The notes beneath the pieces were generated by a model that was not told the origin of the DNA, did no database searches, and was given only the letters and a program-made list of their open reading frames with translations. A stretch of 64,000 bases of DNA. It comes from Holacanthus passer (lineage: Eukaryota > Chordata > Actinopteri > Pomacanthidae). The DNA lies in assembly GCA_025331565.1 (NCBI GenBank), contig JAFREQ010000015.1, positions 4,464,001-4,528,000 of the forward strand, given 5' to 3'. Numbering within the stretch: the stretch's first letter is position 1; each line of letters opens with the position of its first letter. The position numbers and the translations under genes are program-made. Shown in pieces: positions 1-13,400 of this stretch.

Positions 1-1247
1 GCCTGTGGACATGGCACGGATGTACTTTGCAGAGACTGTCCTGGCTTTAGAGTACCTCCACAACTACGGCATCGTACACAGAGACCTCAAACCTGACAAG
101 TGAGTCCCCATTTCACCTTTTTCATGTTTCCTCTCTCCACTTTCAGGCAGCACCCAAGTACTTTAAAGTCAAGTACTTTGATTATTTTTAGACTTATCAT
201 CATCTTAAAAAGACTAGAAATCTTTTTGAAGATCGAACAGAATTTTCAAAACCGTTCAGCGTTTGATATTTCTTACGTATTCTGAGATCTATATTTTGGG
301 CTTAGAGTTTGATGTAACATGAAACATTTCTGTGTTTCCTTCTTCTGTAGTTTGTTAATCACCTCCATGGGACACATTAAGCTGACGGACTTTGGGCTGT
401 CAAAGATTGGTCTAATGAACATGACCACCAACTTATATGAAGGACATATCGAAAAGGATACCAGGGAGTTCATCGACAAACAGGTTTGTCTCTTCTCACC
501 TCGTCTTCTCTTCGTCTCAGCTGTTGAATTCATGACCTCAACTAACAATGATCTTTCCTCTCTACAGGTGTGTGGTACTCCAGAGTACATTGCTCCGGAG
601 GTGATCCTGAGGCAGGGCTATGGGAAGCCAGTCGACTGGTGGGCTATGGGCATAATCCTTTATGAGTTCTTGGTGGGCTGTGTGCCTTTCTTTGGAGACA
701 CACCAGAACAGCTCTTTGGGCAGGTGGTTAATGGTAAGAAAGTCATCTTACACATAAATCTTGTGTTACAAATGCTTGTTTTTTGTTTGTCAGTTGCCTT
801 GGCTGTCTAGATTTAAATAATTTCATTGGATCACTGGTATGTCTTTCTTGGTCCAGATGACATCATCTGGCCAGACGGGGAGGACGCTCTGCCAGCTGAT
901 GCCCAGGACCTTATCACCAGACTCCTGAAACAGAGCCCTCTGGAGCGTCTGGGAACAGGTTGGTGGCAGTGTGACTGATGATGAGTGGGTGGACAAGAAC
1001 CTCTAGAGTAGAGCCTTCTGGGTCTGTGGTTGCAGAGCACTGTAACCTTTGGATTAGCTGTAAACCAGCCCCAAACTGAGTGGACATGCAAACTTGTTTG
1101 TCTGATTTTAATTTTGCTCTCCAGGTGGAACCACTGAGGTGAAGATGCACATGTTCTTCCTGGGTCTGGACTGGAACGGCCTCCTGAGGCAGAAAGCTGA
1201 ATTCATACCTCAACTAGAGACTGAGGATGACACCAGTTACTTTGACA
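1..1247 (+). other. mast3: Kinase catalytic domain exons of mast3
   Basis: The first five visible exons encode the C-lobe of the protein kinase domain and its C-terminal extension. The first exon carries the catalytic Asp in HRDLKPDN, whose last Asn codon is split by the intron (aa|t). The second has the Mg-binding DFG followed by LSKIGLMN. The third has the activation-segment end GTPEYIAPE and the VDWWAMG helix. The fourth reads ITRLLKQSPLERLGTG. The fifth has MFFLGLDWNGLLRQKAEF, then DDTSYFD, typical of the AGC-kinase tail. All residues needed for catalysis in the visible part are intact. The glycine loop and the ATP-binding lysine lie outside the window. Confidence 0.92.
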
Positions 1248-4200
1248 GTACGTGGCAGGAGAGCTCAATTAATGGACAGATATGCACACACACACACACA
1301 CACACACAGAGTGCCTTTCATGATCTAGCGTGGACCTGACTACAATACAAAGATGGATCTCTGTCTGCACGCACACAGACAAACCTGGACACACCTTTGT
1401 TAGAATTACAGGAGGAGACGCTACTATGAGAATAAGTCAGAATGTTGATGATGATTTTACAGTCATGCCTGATGGTAGTTTCATTTGAGATAAAAACAGT
1501 GTCAGTTTTTTCAATGTTTAATGTATTTACTACAGCTCGATCAGAGCGATACTGTCACCTCGGCTCGGATGATGATGATGAAACCAACGATGATGAATCA
1601 TCTCTGGAGCTCCGACAGTTCTCTTCTGTGGCTCACCGCTTCAGCAAGGTACCTGATACTGCTCTGTTCTTTGGTCTTTACCTACATCATTCTATTAAAA
1701 GATAAATCTAATGTTAATGACTTCTTGATAGAATAAAACATTGATGTGAACCGAATTAAACATCCATATAACCCATTTTCTTCCTAAACTCAAGGTGTAC
1801 AGCAGCACAGAGCACCTGTCCACCTCCACGCCGTCCAACCAGAGCCTGTCGTCATCCGAGCGAAGCCACAGCGAGGAGAAGGAGGAGCGGTGGGAGGGCA
1901 GGGGAGTCCTCTCTCCTGGCGATGGATACAAACACTTGGCCAGTGGAGACAGGAGGGCAGATGGACACAGGGGGAGGTGAGAGCATGAAACGTGAGAGAG
2001 AGATGTCCTGACTGCGAGAGGAAAGGAATTACAGCCGGCCCTCGTTCACGCCTCATTCGCCCTAAAAACTAATGAGAACTGTGAGATGGAAGTGTAATAT
2101 TCTCTCTTGTTAAATATGAGCTACTTTATATTCAAAATGAACAGTTTTTATGAGCGGTTGAAAGTAGTCTTTTTCGGTGTAATACTATGTATGATAAATC
2201 ATTCTAAATAGTAAACACTGTAACTTCATCTAGGTTTGATCCTTTCTGCATGAGCTTTGTATCTGTGTTTAGATGGGTTTTCTCAGCATGCCCGAGCAAT
2301 GTAAAAGGCCAGGTGGAGGCTTTCACCTTGCTCGTAGGTGTGAATGGCAGTGTCAGGTTTCCTGCTTTGCTTTCAGTGCATACTGGGAACGGCTCCAGGT
2401 CCCACTATCACCCTGTCAAGACATGAAAGACTGACATGACCTAAATTGTGATGATTTAAGGGATGGAATTAGCATTTTAAAAAATACTGAATAGTGACTA
2501 CAATGTAATGTTTTTCCTCAGGATAAATGGAACCAAGTAACTGCTGGTCAACAAAAATACCAGAGCTCAGTCACTTGCTCTCATGGAAATGCACCGCAAA
2601 CTAAAATAAATTTTGGTAAATCCAGATTTATGGATTTTTAAAAAATCCATAGTTGCTCCATTGTTACTCTTAGTTATCCCAGGATTTACCGAAGTCTTGC
2701 ATGTTTACTGTGTTTTCCTTCGCAGTTTGCGTCCTCGTGCTTCATCCAGCTCCTCCCAGTCAGAGCGCAGTGCCAGTCCACTGGTGATGAACAGCACCCA
2801 GAGCCTTGACATCATGCCTCGATTTGCCATTGCTGCTGATGAGGAAGGTGAGGCCGACAATCACAGACCACTCTACATTCTCTTCTCCTGTTATTTTGCA
2901 ATTATGAAATGCCAGTGGTGACATTCTTTACCTCCTTATTTTAGACGGGATGGTTTCCAACCTGCGCCGCATCCGGCTCCGGAGCAACAGCACAGGCACC
3001 AGGCCATCCTTCCGAAGAGGGGCATCCAGACGCATCGCCCACCAGCTGGAGACCCCAGAAAAACCCAGATCCCCAGCTGGCAAAGTCCCCAAGTCTGCCT
3101 CTGTTTCTGGCCTGTCCCTCATCATCACTCCAGGTACACAGAATAATAATGTCATCCAAATGTCACCATCTTTGTCACTACCCTAATTCCCATTGAAGCT
3201 CATATACAGTCAGTTGCTTACTCACATTCCAGCCATAATACAATAAGTCTTTTAGAGGCATGGCTGTCATCTGTCTATATTTGATAAGATTATTCATGTG
3301 TTTACAGTGCCCTCTACAGCCTGATGCTGTGTAATTTATGCAATAAAAGAAGATAAGATATTCTTTTATTGAACCCACAAATCATAAATACTGATGCTGT
3401 GGCCAAGATAAGAACAATGCCACTTTTCAATTATATTAATTAGGAATTGTATATAACCTACATTTTTAGCATTATTATTATAGTGGTTTGGTAGAAGTAG
3501 TTTTAACAAATACTGAATGTTGCAAAGTGTAAGAAAATATAAGAAGCACAAACCATCCGTAAACACTAATCTTATGACCTTTCTAATCATCTCCTCCTCC
3601 TGATCCAGATGACTCAGCAGGACCTCCTACGAGCCCCAAATCATCCTTGTCCCTGTCGTCCAACCCCTCGTCCAGAGACTCGTCCCCTAGCCGGGACCTC
3701 TCTGTCAGCATCAGCTGCCTCAGGCCTCCTGTTGTCATCCACAGCTCTGGGAAGAGGTTTGGCTTTGCGCTGCGTGCTATTAGAGTCTACATGGGAGACA
3801 GTGACGTCTACACTGTTCACCACATGGTCTGGGTACGTGTCCTCATCTCAGGTGTTAATGATTGAATGAATGAATTTTCTGTATTCAACAAAGTAGAGTG
3901 TAGTGATGAAGCATGCTAAAACTTAAAATCAAACAACTTTCATGGTCTTTAGATTTTATTTTAGATGGCCCTTAAAGGCAGCATAACGATGCATGACAGT
4001 ATGTACAGTAATCAGCATGGCCAAAATGTTATGCCTTGACATATCTAATGCTTGGTATTAACGTGTTAGTGTTCATACTTGTCACTCGGTAGGTAAACTG
4101 AAAACATAATTTCCAGTAGTTGCATAGGTGAAGCATTGTCAGTCATGATAACAGCTGATTAGATGGTTGCTTGAGCAGCAAGTGTGATCCAAAGTTGTGT

Positions 4201-6196
4201 GTGTTGTCTCCACAGTGTGTTGAGGAAGGCAGTCCAGCACATGAGGCAGGATTGAGGGCTGGTGACCTCATCACTCACGTCAACGGGGAGTCGGTCCAAG
4301 GACTGGTCCACACTGAGGTGGTGGAGCTCCTGCTCAAGGTACGTGGATAACGTGAATTTTCAGTATTTCAAATAGCTTTTTCTCCTCACATATTGTATTC
4401 TTGTATTCTTCTTGTATCACAATGATAATTACATTGTTTCTAAATATTCTGCTGATTATTTTCTCAAACATACTTTCCGTAAGTGATGACATATCATTAT
4501 GTGGCTCTTTCCTCAGAGAGGGACTGAATGCTTTGTAGATAGGTGTTTATGTTAATGATATGTTTCCAACAGAGTGGCAACAGGGTGACCCTGCAGACTA
4601 CTGCACTGGAGAACACTTCTATCAAGGTGGGACCTGCCAGAAAGGTGAGCTGCAAGGCCAAGATGGCCCGGCGCAGCAAGAAGAGCAAGAGGAAGGACGG
4701 ACAGGACAGGTACGTGAGGGGAGAGTCAAGGCGCTGTTTCACATTAGGAAGTCCTGAAGCTCAGTATTGGATGCATTGGATTGAGATCACACCTATTTGT
4801 AGCTTGACCGTAAATGGCTCATTCATTGTGAGTGATGCACTAATGAAGCTTTGATCAAAATTCCAGTAATATGCATTAAAAATTAGTGGATCTTAGTCTT
4901 TGGAAGTTGTCTTGTTTTGGCAATTGTTTTACCTCTTCTGCTTAATTTAGGTTCATTGAGAGAGTATTTGTACTCAAGTAAGCATGAAAGAAAAGAGCAA
5001 TATTAGAGACAAAACGCACACCTGACACCTCTCACCTCTTGCACAGCCGACGACGTAGCATCTTGAAGAAGCTGTCTAAGCATACTCCACCTCCGCCCAT
5101 GCAGAGCAGTCGTAGCTTCTCTTCAGGTTTCCACCAGTCATCGAGCGACAGCCTCTCCGGCTCGCCCACGCAGAGTCTCTCTCCTGGGCCTTCCACACCT
5201 TGTCGCTCTCCTGCTCCTGACCACTCTGGAGGTGAGTGAGGATGCCATGTATGACTTGAATTCTAAAAAGAAACTGGCAGTCTCTTTGCGTGTCATGACT
5301 AAACTCTTTCCTTTCTCTTTCTGTCAGATTCGAGTTCTTCTCCTTGCTCCAGCTCCCCTAACTCGCCTGTACCACAGGCCCGGCCCAGTTCCTTACATGT
5401 CTTGGGTCGTTACACCAAAGCTGGCCGCTGCAAGTCCACCAGCAGTATCCCTCCTTCACCGCTGGCCTGCATCCCACCTCCTCAGCCCCTCTCCCCCCAG
5501 TGCTCTCCATCCTGCCTCCCCAGTCACCCCAAGTCCCTACAGGGTTTCCATGGCAAGACATTGTCCCCTCCCACTATCGCCCGCCATTCTGTGCGTCCCC
5601 GCAGCGCAGAACCGCCACGCTCGCCGCTCCTTAAGAGGGTCCAGTCAGCAGAGAAGCTGACAGGAGGAGACAAGACAGCAGGATACCATGGAGATAGGAA
5701 GGCCTACAGCACCCGCCGCCACACCATGGAGGTGCCTCTTTCCGAGGGGGAAGGGCTGGAGGACATGGAGGGGGACACCGCCACTGGCTTCGTCTGTGTC
5801 GGTGAGCATGGCCGTCAGGGGCTGTACATCGGAGGGCAGAGAGGCCACCAGGACATGACCAGTGGAGGCAGCGAGCACCATCGTGTTACTGCCTCACCAC
5901 AACACCGCGGCGGCAACCACCACTCCAAAGAGGTAGTGGTGATGAGGAAGCTGGCTCTGTCGGAGCGAAGAGACTCCTTCAAGAAACAGGAGGCCGTGCA
6001 GGAAGTGAGCTTCGACGATTTGGAGGAGAGAGAGGCGACGCCAAGCCCAACGCTTCCTGTCACACAGCCGAAGGCATTCAAGGCATCCTGGATCAACTCG
6101 GCCCAGTCAGAATCCAGTGTGAAGCTGGAAGGAAGAGCATCACAGGGTACAACAACACAGCAGAAAGCCAAGTCAAGAGACAAAGAAGGGTTTTAG
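1..6196 (+). CDS. mast3: MAST-family serine/threonine kinase, C-terminal part (mast3-like)
   Basis: Microtubule-associated serine/threonine kinase of the AGC group; the 5' part lies before the window. Exons read by splice sites: 1-99 (codons start at base 2), 351-483, 568-733, 857-958, 1125-1247, 1536-1648, 1795-1976, 2726-2847, 2945-3133, 3609-3832, 4216-4338, 4573-4709, 5047-5231, 5328-6196. Together they give an unbroken 921 residues ending in TAG at 6194. Seen: the catalytic loop HRDLKPDN, the DFGLSK motif, the activation segment VCGTPEYIAPEV, the acidic linker DDTSYFD followed by RSERY, a PDZ domain, and a long Ser/Pro-rich tail. MAST proteins carry a DUF1908 domain before the kinase, which must lie upstream. 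Introns over 300 bp (1977-2725, 3134-3608, 3833-4215, 4710-5046) hold nothing recognised. MAST1-4 are alike in these regions; mast3 is chosen from the neighbours pik3r2 and ifi30. Confidence 0.93.
1284..1309. repeat. (CA)n microsatellite in a mast3 intron
   Basis: About twelve CA units lie a few tens of bases after the donor site of the exon ending at 1247. Confidence 0.95.
3609..4709 (+). other. mast3: PDZ domain exons of mast3
   Basis: Exons 3609-3832, 4216-4338 and 4573-4709 encode the single PDZ domain. The first strand is RPPVVIHSSGKRFGFALRAI, with RFGF in place of the classical GLGF carboxylate-binding loop, as is usual in MAST kinases. The middle part has GSPAHEAGLRAGDLITHVNG, the usual PDZ helix and strand, then HTEVVELLLK, and the end reads SGNRVTLQTT. 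A lysine/arginine-rich stretch (KMARRSKKSKRKDGQDR) follows directly. In the family this domain binds C-terminal peptides of partners such as PTEN; which partner it binds here is inference. Confidence 0.9.
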
Positions 6197-8625
6197 CTTC
6201 ATCACTTTGCCAGGGATAATAGGTCAATAAAGAGTCTCACTCAGAGGAGACTGACAAGTGAAGTCTTTGACCTGCTACTGTACTTACATTTGAAGGCCTT
6301 GCATGTGTGTCCAGAAAGCTGTGACCAAGATCCAAATCATCCGAAGCAACTGCTTGAAGACAGAAGAGCAAATTAACATCGACGTGTCTCAGTAATATAT
6401 GCATCCTGCAACACTGTTAACAGAAGAATGACTGCCAAACTATGTTTACTTCCTAGTTGCTTGTTTTCTCTCTTGGTTCTCAAATCACTGTGGCACCTGT
6501 AACTGATGTATTTTGTAAAAAAAAAATTGTTTGTTTTAAATGAAGAAACTTATTTATGACTTTTTATGCTCATCTTGGTTTTTTTGGTTGCTCAAAATGC
6601 CTTGGATGCTTCAGTTTTACAGAAGGTGCAGAAAAGGGCAGGTAACATCAGTCGATATTGTACCATTTGTTTTATACCTCAATGCCTGTCTAGAAGTGGG
6701 TGTTGTGTTCAGACTGGGTCCTTGAAACAAACTTACAGTGTTTGTCCTGCACCATATAATGTATTATACAACTGCAGAATATATTCTGTGCTGCCTCTCA
6801 GAAGAAATGTTTCATACAGATTGTGGTGGTGACCATTTTGACTCATCGATCCTGAACACGGGCCTTGTATAAACATTTTAGAAGACAAAAATCTTGACAT
6901 CTCAATATTCGAAAGCCTAGCTGTGGTGCCAAAGCATGGTTTAGCCATAGGAACCATTTTAAAAAGAGGTACTGTAGTTGTACATAAGAAGCTTCATGCA
7001 TGCATGGGCTCGACTTCCACTTGCTGTCTGTCTTAAAAAAAAAAGCGCGTCAGTGCTGACACTCCTCTAGCGGTGGTTTAAATCCTAACCTGATCAACGT
7101 ACAGATGTGTAGATAAAGCTGTTGTCTCTGTCCTCTAATACCCTGTTGAATTGAGCCTCCGTCCAGCTCCTTACAAACCTAGTCTAGCTGAAGTGTTTGC
7201 ACAAGTTGTAGTAGCCGTATAACAGTTAGAGCACATTTATATTTCAGGACGATCTCCTTCTATGTGGGATTCAAAAATTGTACAGTGGATGCAACAAACA
7301 AAACTGGCTCCCTTGGCTGTTTTTTTTTTTAGTGTGTGTTATGAATGAATGTTTACATTTTAGTGCAAATATGTGTGTGGACTTGTCATGGTTTTGTTAA
7401 ATTATTATGGAAAAAAATGAATGACGGGGAATTCAACCAGAGGCCCTGAGCGGATGAAGGAATGAGTAGATTTCTTTTTGTACATTTTGATATGGAAACA
7501 GTCTTGTTGCAGTACTAATAACCTATGCTGTTGATGTATATTGTATAAATAATGGTGGACCTTATAACAGCTGTCGGTGGTGTTTTTTGAAAGTGACCTT
7601 GTAAGGGGACTCATTGTGTAATGTCACTTAAGTGGCAGGGTCTTGATCTGACTGTGATCAGCCTCAAAGGATTGTGCATGCTTCACATCCCAGTATAATA
7701 TTCCCACAATCTTACAACATATGTACATTTTTTTAAAGTTAATCTCATCGAAAAGGCCTTGAATTCTTTGATGTTCAGCCACCGATTTGAGCTATAAAAT
7801 GACAGTTGTGAGAACATATTTGGCTTCCATTTATGTATTTTTTAATTTCTTTTGTTCCCATTTTGAAGTTGTTTTTGTTATTTTCCTTCAAGAACTGTTG
7901 GGATCAGCAGCCAAAAATGCTTCCAGTTAAGTGTCATTTGTTATGCAGATGGTTTTTTATTATGTTCTTACTTTGAAGGCACACATTTGTGATTTCACCA
8001 TTGAGGGAACTGTTAATGTGGGAAATTATAATGGACGTTTAGCACATACTAAGCCTTGAACAGTGGTTATAGATTGTGGGAGTTCGAGTTAGAAGTTTGT
8101 TAGTTGTACTTTGAGGGAAAAAAATGTCTTTGCAGGATTTATCACTGAATATCTGATGCAATATACATCTAGTATCTTCTTCTTAGGATTTGATCTTTTT
8201 TATTTGTTCCCCTTCCAAATCATCATAGTATCTCTTGACCCTAAGTTGTATCATCATTCTATACTTTCTTAAATCAAGAATTCATTTTGTGGAGATCTCA
8301 GCAGCAGATCATAGCAGCGATTGGGCATCACACATCAAAATGAAGCATCACGACGACTCTTCTCATCTCTGTTTTTGCCAGTGTGTGTGTATGTGTGTGT
8401 GAAACTTCACACGGGTGCTCAACTGTCATTCTCCATATTTTCCACACTTGTTTTAGTGAATTTGTGTGTCAGAGTTGTTGCTCCCCATTCGACCCCTTGT
8501 CCCCAAATGACAAACTGGCCTTTGTGAAATTCCTACCATGTGGGTATCTGATGCAGACCGATGTGATATTGTCTGTTTTTTTTATTGTCTTAACAGTGCT
8601 TGAAATAAATGAATTGCAAAGGGAC
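6197..8625 (+). other. mast3: mast3 3' UTR, with likely poly(A) signal at 8604-8609
   Basis: From the stop codon to an AATAAA at 8604-8609 there is no further coding signal on either strand. The stretch is AT-rich with oligo-T and oligo-A runs (6520-6529, 7034-7044, 7320-7332). No better signal was seen between 6197 and 8604, so the mRNA probably ends near 8620-8630. Further AATAAA-like words near 8773 and 8790 could serve as alternatives. Confidence 0.55.
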
Positions 8626-8820
8626 TACAAAGTCCAGGACTACAATGTGTTTTCACTTGTCATTTGTCCCTCTTTCAAGAACTTTTCAACAAACGATCAT
8701 ACTCTTCCTTTGGTGTAGTGGTGGTCAAGTATTGCACTCAACACTGATCAATGCATATAAATACTACAACAAATAAATTGTCGTAATAATAAACTAGATA
8801 TGATAAATTTTCACTAACTT

Positions 8821-9155
8821 GCACAGATAAATTTCAGGTTTTGTCCTTTACATTTGTTCTTTATTCTATTTTCCCATATTAAATCCAAAGCAGACACAGA
8901 GCAAGAGATGCATGAAGAAGTACATGAACTGGAAAAATGTTTAATTTTTTTTTTAAAGATCAATATGAGAATTTTGTCTTCCATATGGAAAGCACAGATA
9001 GAAATTCAGGTTTTGTCCTTTGCAGTGGATCCTTATTCTGTTTTCCCATATAGAATCTAATCCAGCGACAGATAGAAGTGTATGAAGAAGAAAAATGAAA
9101 AATAGAAAAATGTTTAATGTGTTTTTTAAAAAAAAAAGGTCAGTATGAGAAAATG
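8821..9155. repeat. Diverged 171-bp tandem duplication
   Basis: Two consecutive copies begin at 8821 and 8992 with GCACAGATA. Each continues with TTCAGGTTTTGTCCTTT, then TATTCT, TTTTCCCATAT, a GACA(G)A block, GCATGAAGAAG or GTATGAAGAAG, GAAAAATGTTTAAT, an oligo-T/A run and TCA(A/G)TATGAGA. The copies differ by scattered substitutions and small gaps. They fill most of the space between the mast3 poly(A) signal and the pik3r2 promoter. No coding frame runs through them. Confidence 0.75.
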
Positions 9156-9299
9156 TCCCTATGTAGCCTAACGTGGAACGAGACGTGGATTTAACATGTG
9201 GTTGAACACAAAAAAGCAGCCTTTCAGTTCTATATTGTCAGGTTCAAATTTCCATCCAGGGCCGAGGCCATTCGGTGACCCCTCTCTGATGGTTCGGCC

Positions 9300-9586
9300 T
9301 TTTCCGTCCGTCTTCGTCTCTTTCCGCGCTCTTCATATGAGTTCCCACGCACTCTCCTTCACTGCGCCGTGCTGAGCTGGAAAATGGCTGTGAAGAGGAG
9401 CAGGGAGTCATGAACGGGAAAAGAAAGAAAGAGCGAGAGAAAGAAGGCGAAGCTAGAAGTGAACACGGGCTTTACTAGGAGTTAAATGCAGAGAGAAGCT
9501 ATCGGCAGCACACGGAGCCTGTTGGACACTTTCAAGTGTTTAAAGCGCCGCAGCACAAACTGAGAAGAGTCAAGAAACATCCGCGG
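9300..9586 (+). promoter_or_regulatory. pik3r2: Probable pik3r2 promoter and first non-coding exon
   Basis: CpG content rises between about 9250 and 9590 in otherwise AT-rich DNA. A good donor site (CGCGG|GTGAGT) lies at 9586/9587, followed by typical intron sequence. This matches the usual layout of p85 genes, with a non-coding first exon upstream of the exon that carries the ATG. The transcription start is not visible, so 9300 is a rough left limit. A TATA box was not seen. Confidence 0.5.
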
Positions 9587-10375
9587 GTGAGTTTTTCCAA
9601 GTTATTGCACATTTCCAGTTAGAGCCACTGTACTGGAAAATGGTGGAAGAGCTGCAAGTGTGCTCAGCGCTTCATGCCGTGGACCCACTTTTAAAGTTTA
9701 AAACACGACATTTTACTCAATGTTAAGCTAATGCTAACGCGTTTTCTTTTGCACAGTAACGTTACGTTTGCGCTAAAATGTAACGTTTACGTTTGCAGCA
9801 TGTTGCTCGCGAGCCGACAGTTGACTTGAAGCAAAATGCCGTTAAGTCAATGTAACGTTAACTTTTATTTGCTAGAAAAGTTGCTTTAAGAGTTGAATTA
9901 TTTTGTTGTTCTTGACTTTGTTTCTTATTATTAATATTCCTTGAGGATTTGAGGAGGACTTTTAAACTAGCAAGTAGTTGTTTAAGTTGTCAATTTGTGC
10001 AGAATTTAAACCAACGAGTTTAAAGTTGTTGTGCTTTTTTTAGCTAAATGCTAAAACTGAAATGTTATAGATGTTGCTAACTTTGAAAAAGTTGCACTAC
10101 GAGACTTAAAAACACAAACATGATCCCAACTTGTATTGCAAGTTGCAGTGTACAGCATTGATAGTATATGTTACACTAAAATAGCGCCTTTACGTACATT
10201 GGCTGCAAACCCTATGAGGCCGTGCAGTGTGGAGGCCTGACATAGCTGAAGGCCTGACATGGTGTGTGTGTGTGTGTGTGTTACATCCCTGGGTTGAGGA
10301 TTTGGCATGCATCTTGGAGTTTAATGGAAATTGTGCACTTGCATAATAAGACAAGCCACTCAACTGTGTGGAGAC

Positions 10376-10393
10376 CCCCTCCTCCTCCTCCTC

Positions 10394-10427
<34 letters not shown>
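10376..10427. repeat. (CCT)n-(CT)n low-complexity repeat
   Basis: CCT units pass directly into about fourteen CT units. A separate (GT)n run lies about 100 bp upstream at 10262-10281. Confidence 0.95.
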
Positions 10428-10431
<4 letters not shown>

Positions 10432-13400
10432 TACTGAATCCAGCCTTATGCAACCAAATGTCAATCCACTATTACACTACTTTATCAATGTGAAGCATTA
10501 CTTGTGGCAAAGTCTTCATTCTTCTGTCTAAATGTCTTAAAATGCTCTGGATGACTCGCAGGGCTTGTTTCCTTTAAAAGTTCCAAAAGAAGTGGGCTGC
10601 TCAAAATGCCAAATGTCACTTCTTGGATTGACTGAATAAAACGTGAGCTAACTTCAAGTTCCACCAGACGCAGTACAGCTGTGGTTATTTTTGTTATATG
10701 TCCTTCAGCTGGGGGACCCAGTTAGTCTGAAATGTTGTTATTTGATGAAAATAGCAACATAATACGGCTTTAAGGACAGTTTTTAGACGTAGCTGCACTG
10801 GAAATGCTGCAGACCCTCAGTTGGTATTCGTACCCAAGAAAAACTAAACATCTGATATTAAGTTATGTGATGCAAGTATGTTGGTGATGCAGCCCAAGAC
10901 AAACTTCCCTGTGGGATGATAAAGTATATTTTATCTTCACAAGAGTACCGTTTCCTTAAAAGGGATATAAATGAGCCTACTTGGACTCCATCATCTTGTG
11001 CACAACACACCGAGTGCAAATCCAGTTGGTCACTTGTGATTCGCTTTTTGGAATCATCTCTCTGGGATGTGACTAATTGCTGTCAAGTACTGACAGGAGT
11101 TGGGAACATGACACTGATATATTGACTGTTTTTTCTCTGCTTATAATATTCAGATCATAAAACATTTTTATAGCATCAGTATGTCAAGTGCCAGACTGAA
11201 AGTCAGACAAATTAATTGACACCTTAAATTAATTGGATGTAGGTGCCACTTAATTTGAATGAATCCATCACCAGCCAAGTTAAACTGGTTCCTTATTAAT
11301 CTCTCTGTGTTACACTGGGATTAGTATTTCATTAGCTTTGTCACTGCTGTGTGTTACAATGGAGGCCACTGTATGTTACTGGAATATAATAACGTAAAGG
11401 CAAAATGGAGTTCGTTATGGAGGACCTGGAGTGCATTTTATGCATTAATATGTGACCTGTGAGGGGTAAATAGGTATTTGTTTTAATATGGTTTAAACAA
11501 CAAGTATGAGGCTTACTGACCAGATACTACATGCTGATACTGCAGCAAAAAGGCTTGAGGTATTCTCAACTGGTTCAGACTTAGCAGATTTATCAGATTT
11601 TCTTTCATTGCAAAATGTTTAGGCATGTTCACATGGACTTATGGTAGCATTTATGGCCTTGAAAAGCTTGCATCTTATATCTTCTGATAAATACAGCGAG
11701 TTCTCTTTAACTGTGGAACCTTGTGGTATATTTGACTTTTCAGAACAGTGCCGTCTCAGTGCTACATAACCTTCGTAGCAGATGTTTCTGTTTAGCGAAG
11801 TGAGCTTTTCAGCTTCATTAAGGACAGATAGAATTCAGGTGTACATAACCTAAATCATAAAATGCCTAAGCCCCCATTTTAGGCTGAAAAATAAGTCCTC
11901 ACAAGCTCCTGTGTTGTTGGCTTGTCCTCCCTGCCTGTGGCGCAGTAGATTTTTCAGTTCCATGTGGACAGATGGCCTGAGGCCAGGCTGCATGCGTGGT
12001 GGCTCTGTAGTCAGCTCCTCACCAGCAGGGCTGTAAAGGGCCAACACATACACAAACTTTGAAGCAATAACCTGATGTCCATGTAAATATGACTTTGTTC
12101 AATGCATTTATTTGTCTCAGTGAAAGACAACAAAGAATTGAAGCCAAAATATTGAAGCCTTTCTTTTTTCTCCTGATATTTGGATTGGATTTGCCAAGAC
12201 ATGTTTCCCTTCAAACTTTTTAAAATGCAGTAAATATTATGAGTTTACCTAATTTTACACTAACCTACATACATGTGTCTGTTGACGAAACTCCAAAAAA
12301 GTCATGATTGATGATGTGGTAGGTTGAAAAGTGAAAGAAGATGTACAACACCCTCAGGTCAACAGAAAAACTCGTTGATCTGCATTGGTAGCTGATAGCT
12401 GGGTGATAGATTAAGAGAAATGAATTACATACATGTATCCAGGTTTTATGTGGATGATTTAACATATTATATATAGAGCTAGCTTGATAAATTGGCCAAG
12501 CTGGTATATTGGCTGCTATTAGCTTGTTGCAGATACATCGTTATGGGTGTATTTTTCCCCTGATAATAACAAGAAAGGCCAAACCAGGTTTGAGGTAATT
12601 TAGTAATTACCCCAAAAGATTAATAACAGTCACCATAACATAGTTTTTCCACCAGAGAGCACTGACAAGTTCATTTCTACACTGTAAAAAGACACAATAA
12701 ACACAATTTAAGGGATCCTTATATTAGATTGTTTGCTTATATTGTGTCTATGTTATAAGCATGTGATAAAAAAAATCCACTACTGGTGGGGCTTGATCAA
12801 TATGATAATGTATAGCACCAGACAATGAATTTACCATCATAGATTTCCCCATAACATTTATACTGTGGTATTTATCACTAAATGTGTTTAGTTTTCTGTT
12901 TCTGTTCTGCTCAACAATAGAAAACAGAAAATAGACAAAATGTCTAATTCACAATTCCCAGAGTTCAAGATTGGTTTTTTTTCCTGCGGATCAACTAATT
13001 GTTTCAAATTTTAATTGGTGCTGGCCTTTTCATGTATAAATTAATAACTAACTACCTTATCGTTTTCATAGTTTCAAGTACTAACAAACCAACAGTAAAC
13101 AAATATTTTTCTTCAAATCATATTAATTGAAATACAACAACACAAAAGCATATATGCCATGTTGGTCTTCCAGCTCTGTCAGTAGCTCTTGTTTCACTGT
13201 GTTAGTGATGCTCTGAATAGCTTATTTGCCATTTTACATTATGCATACTGGTGTATAATGAACAGGTCAGAGCTCCACTGGCTGACTAAACACATCAAGA
13301 GTCATTTGATGTCTGCAGACAGCAGAGGAAAATCTAGATGCCATTTTGAGTTCAGTCTAGGTCTCACTTTCCCCCCACAGTTAACAAAATGTCCCTGTCT

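Noticed and set aside
8821..9155. 171-bp repeat as centromeric satellite DNA
   Set aside because: Only two diverged copies between two genes; the length match to known satellites is coincidence.
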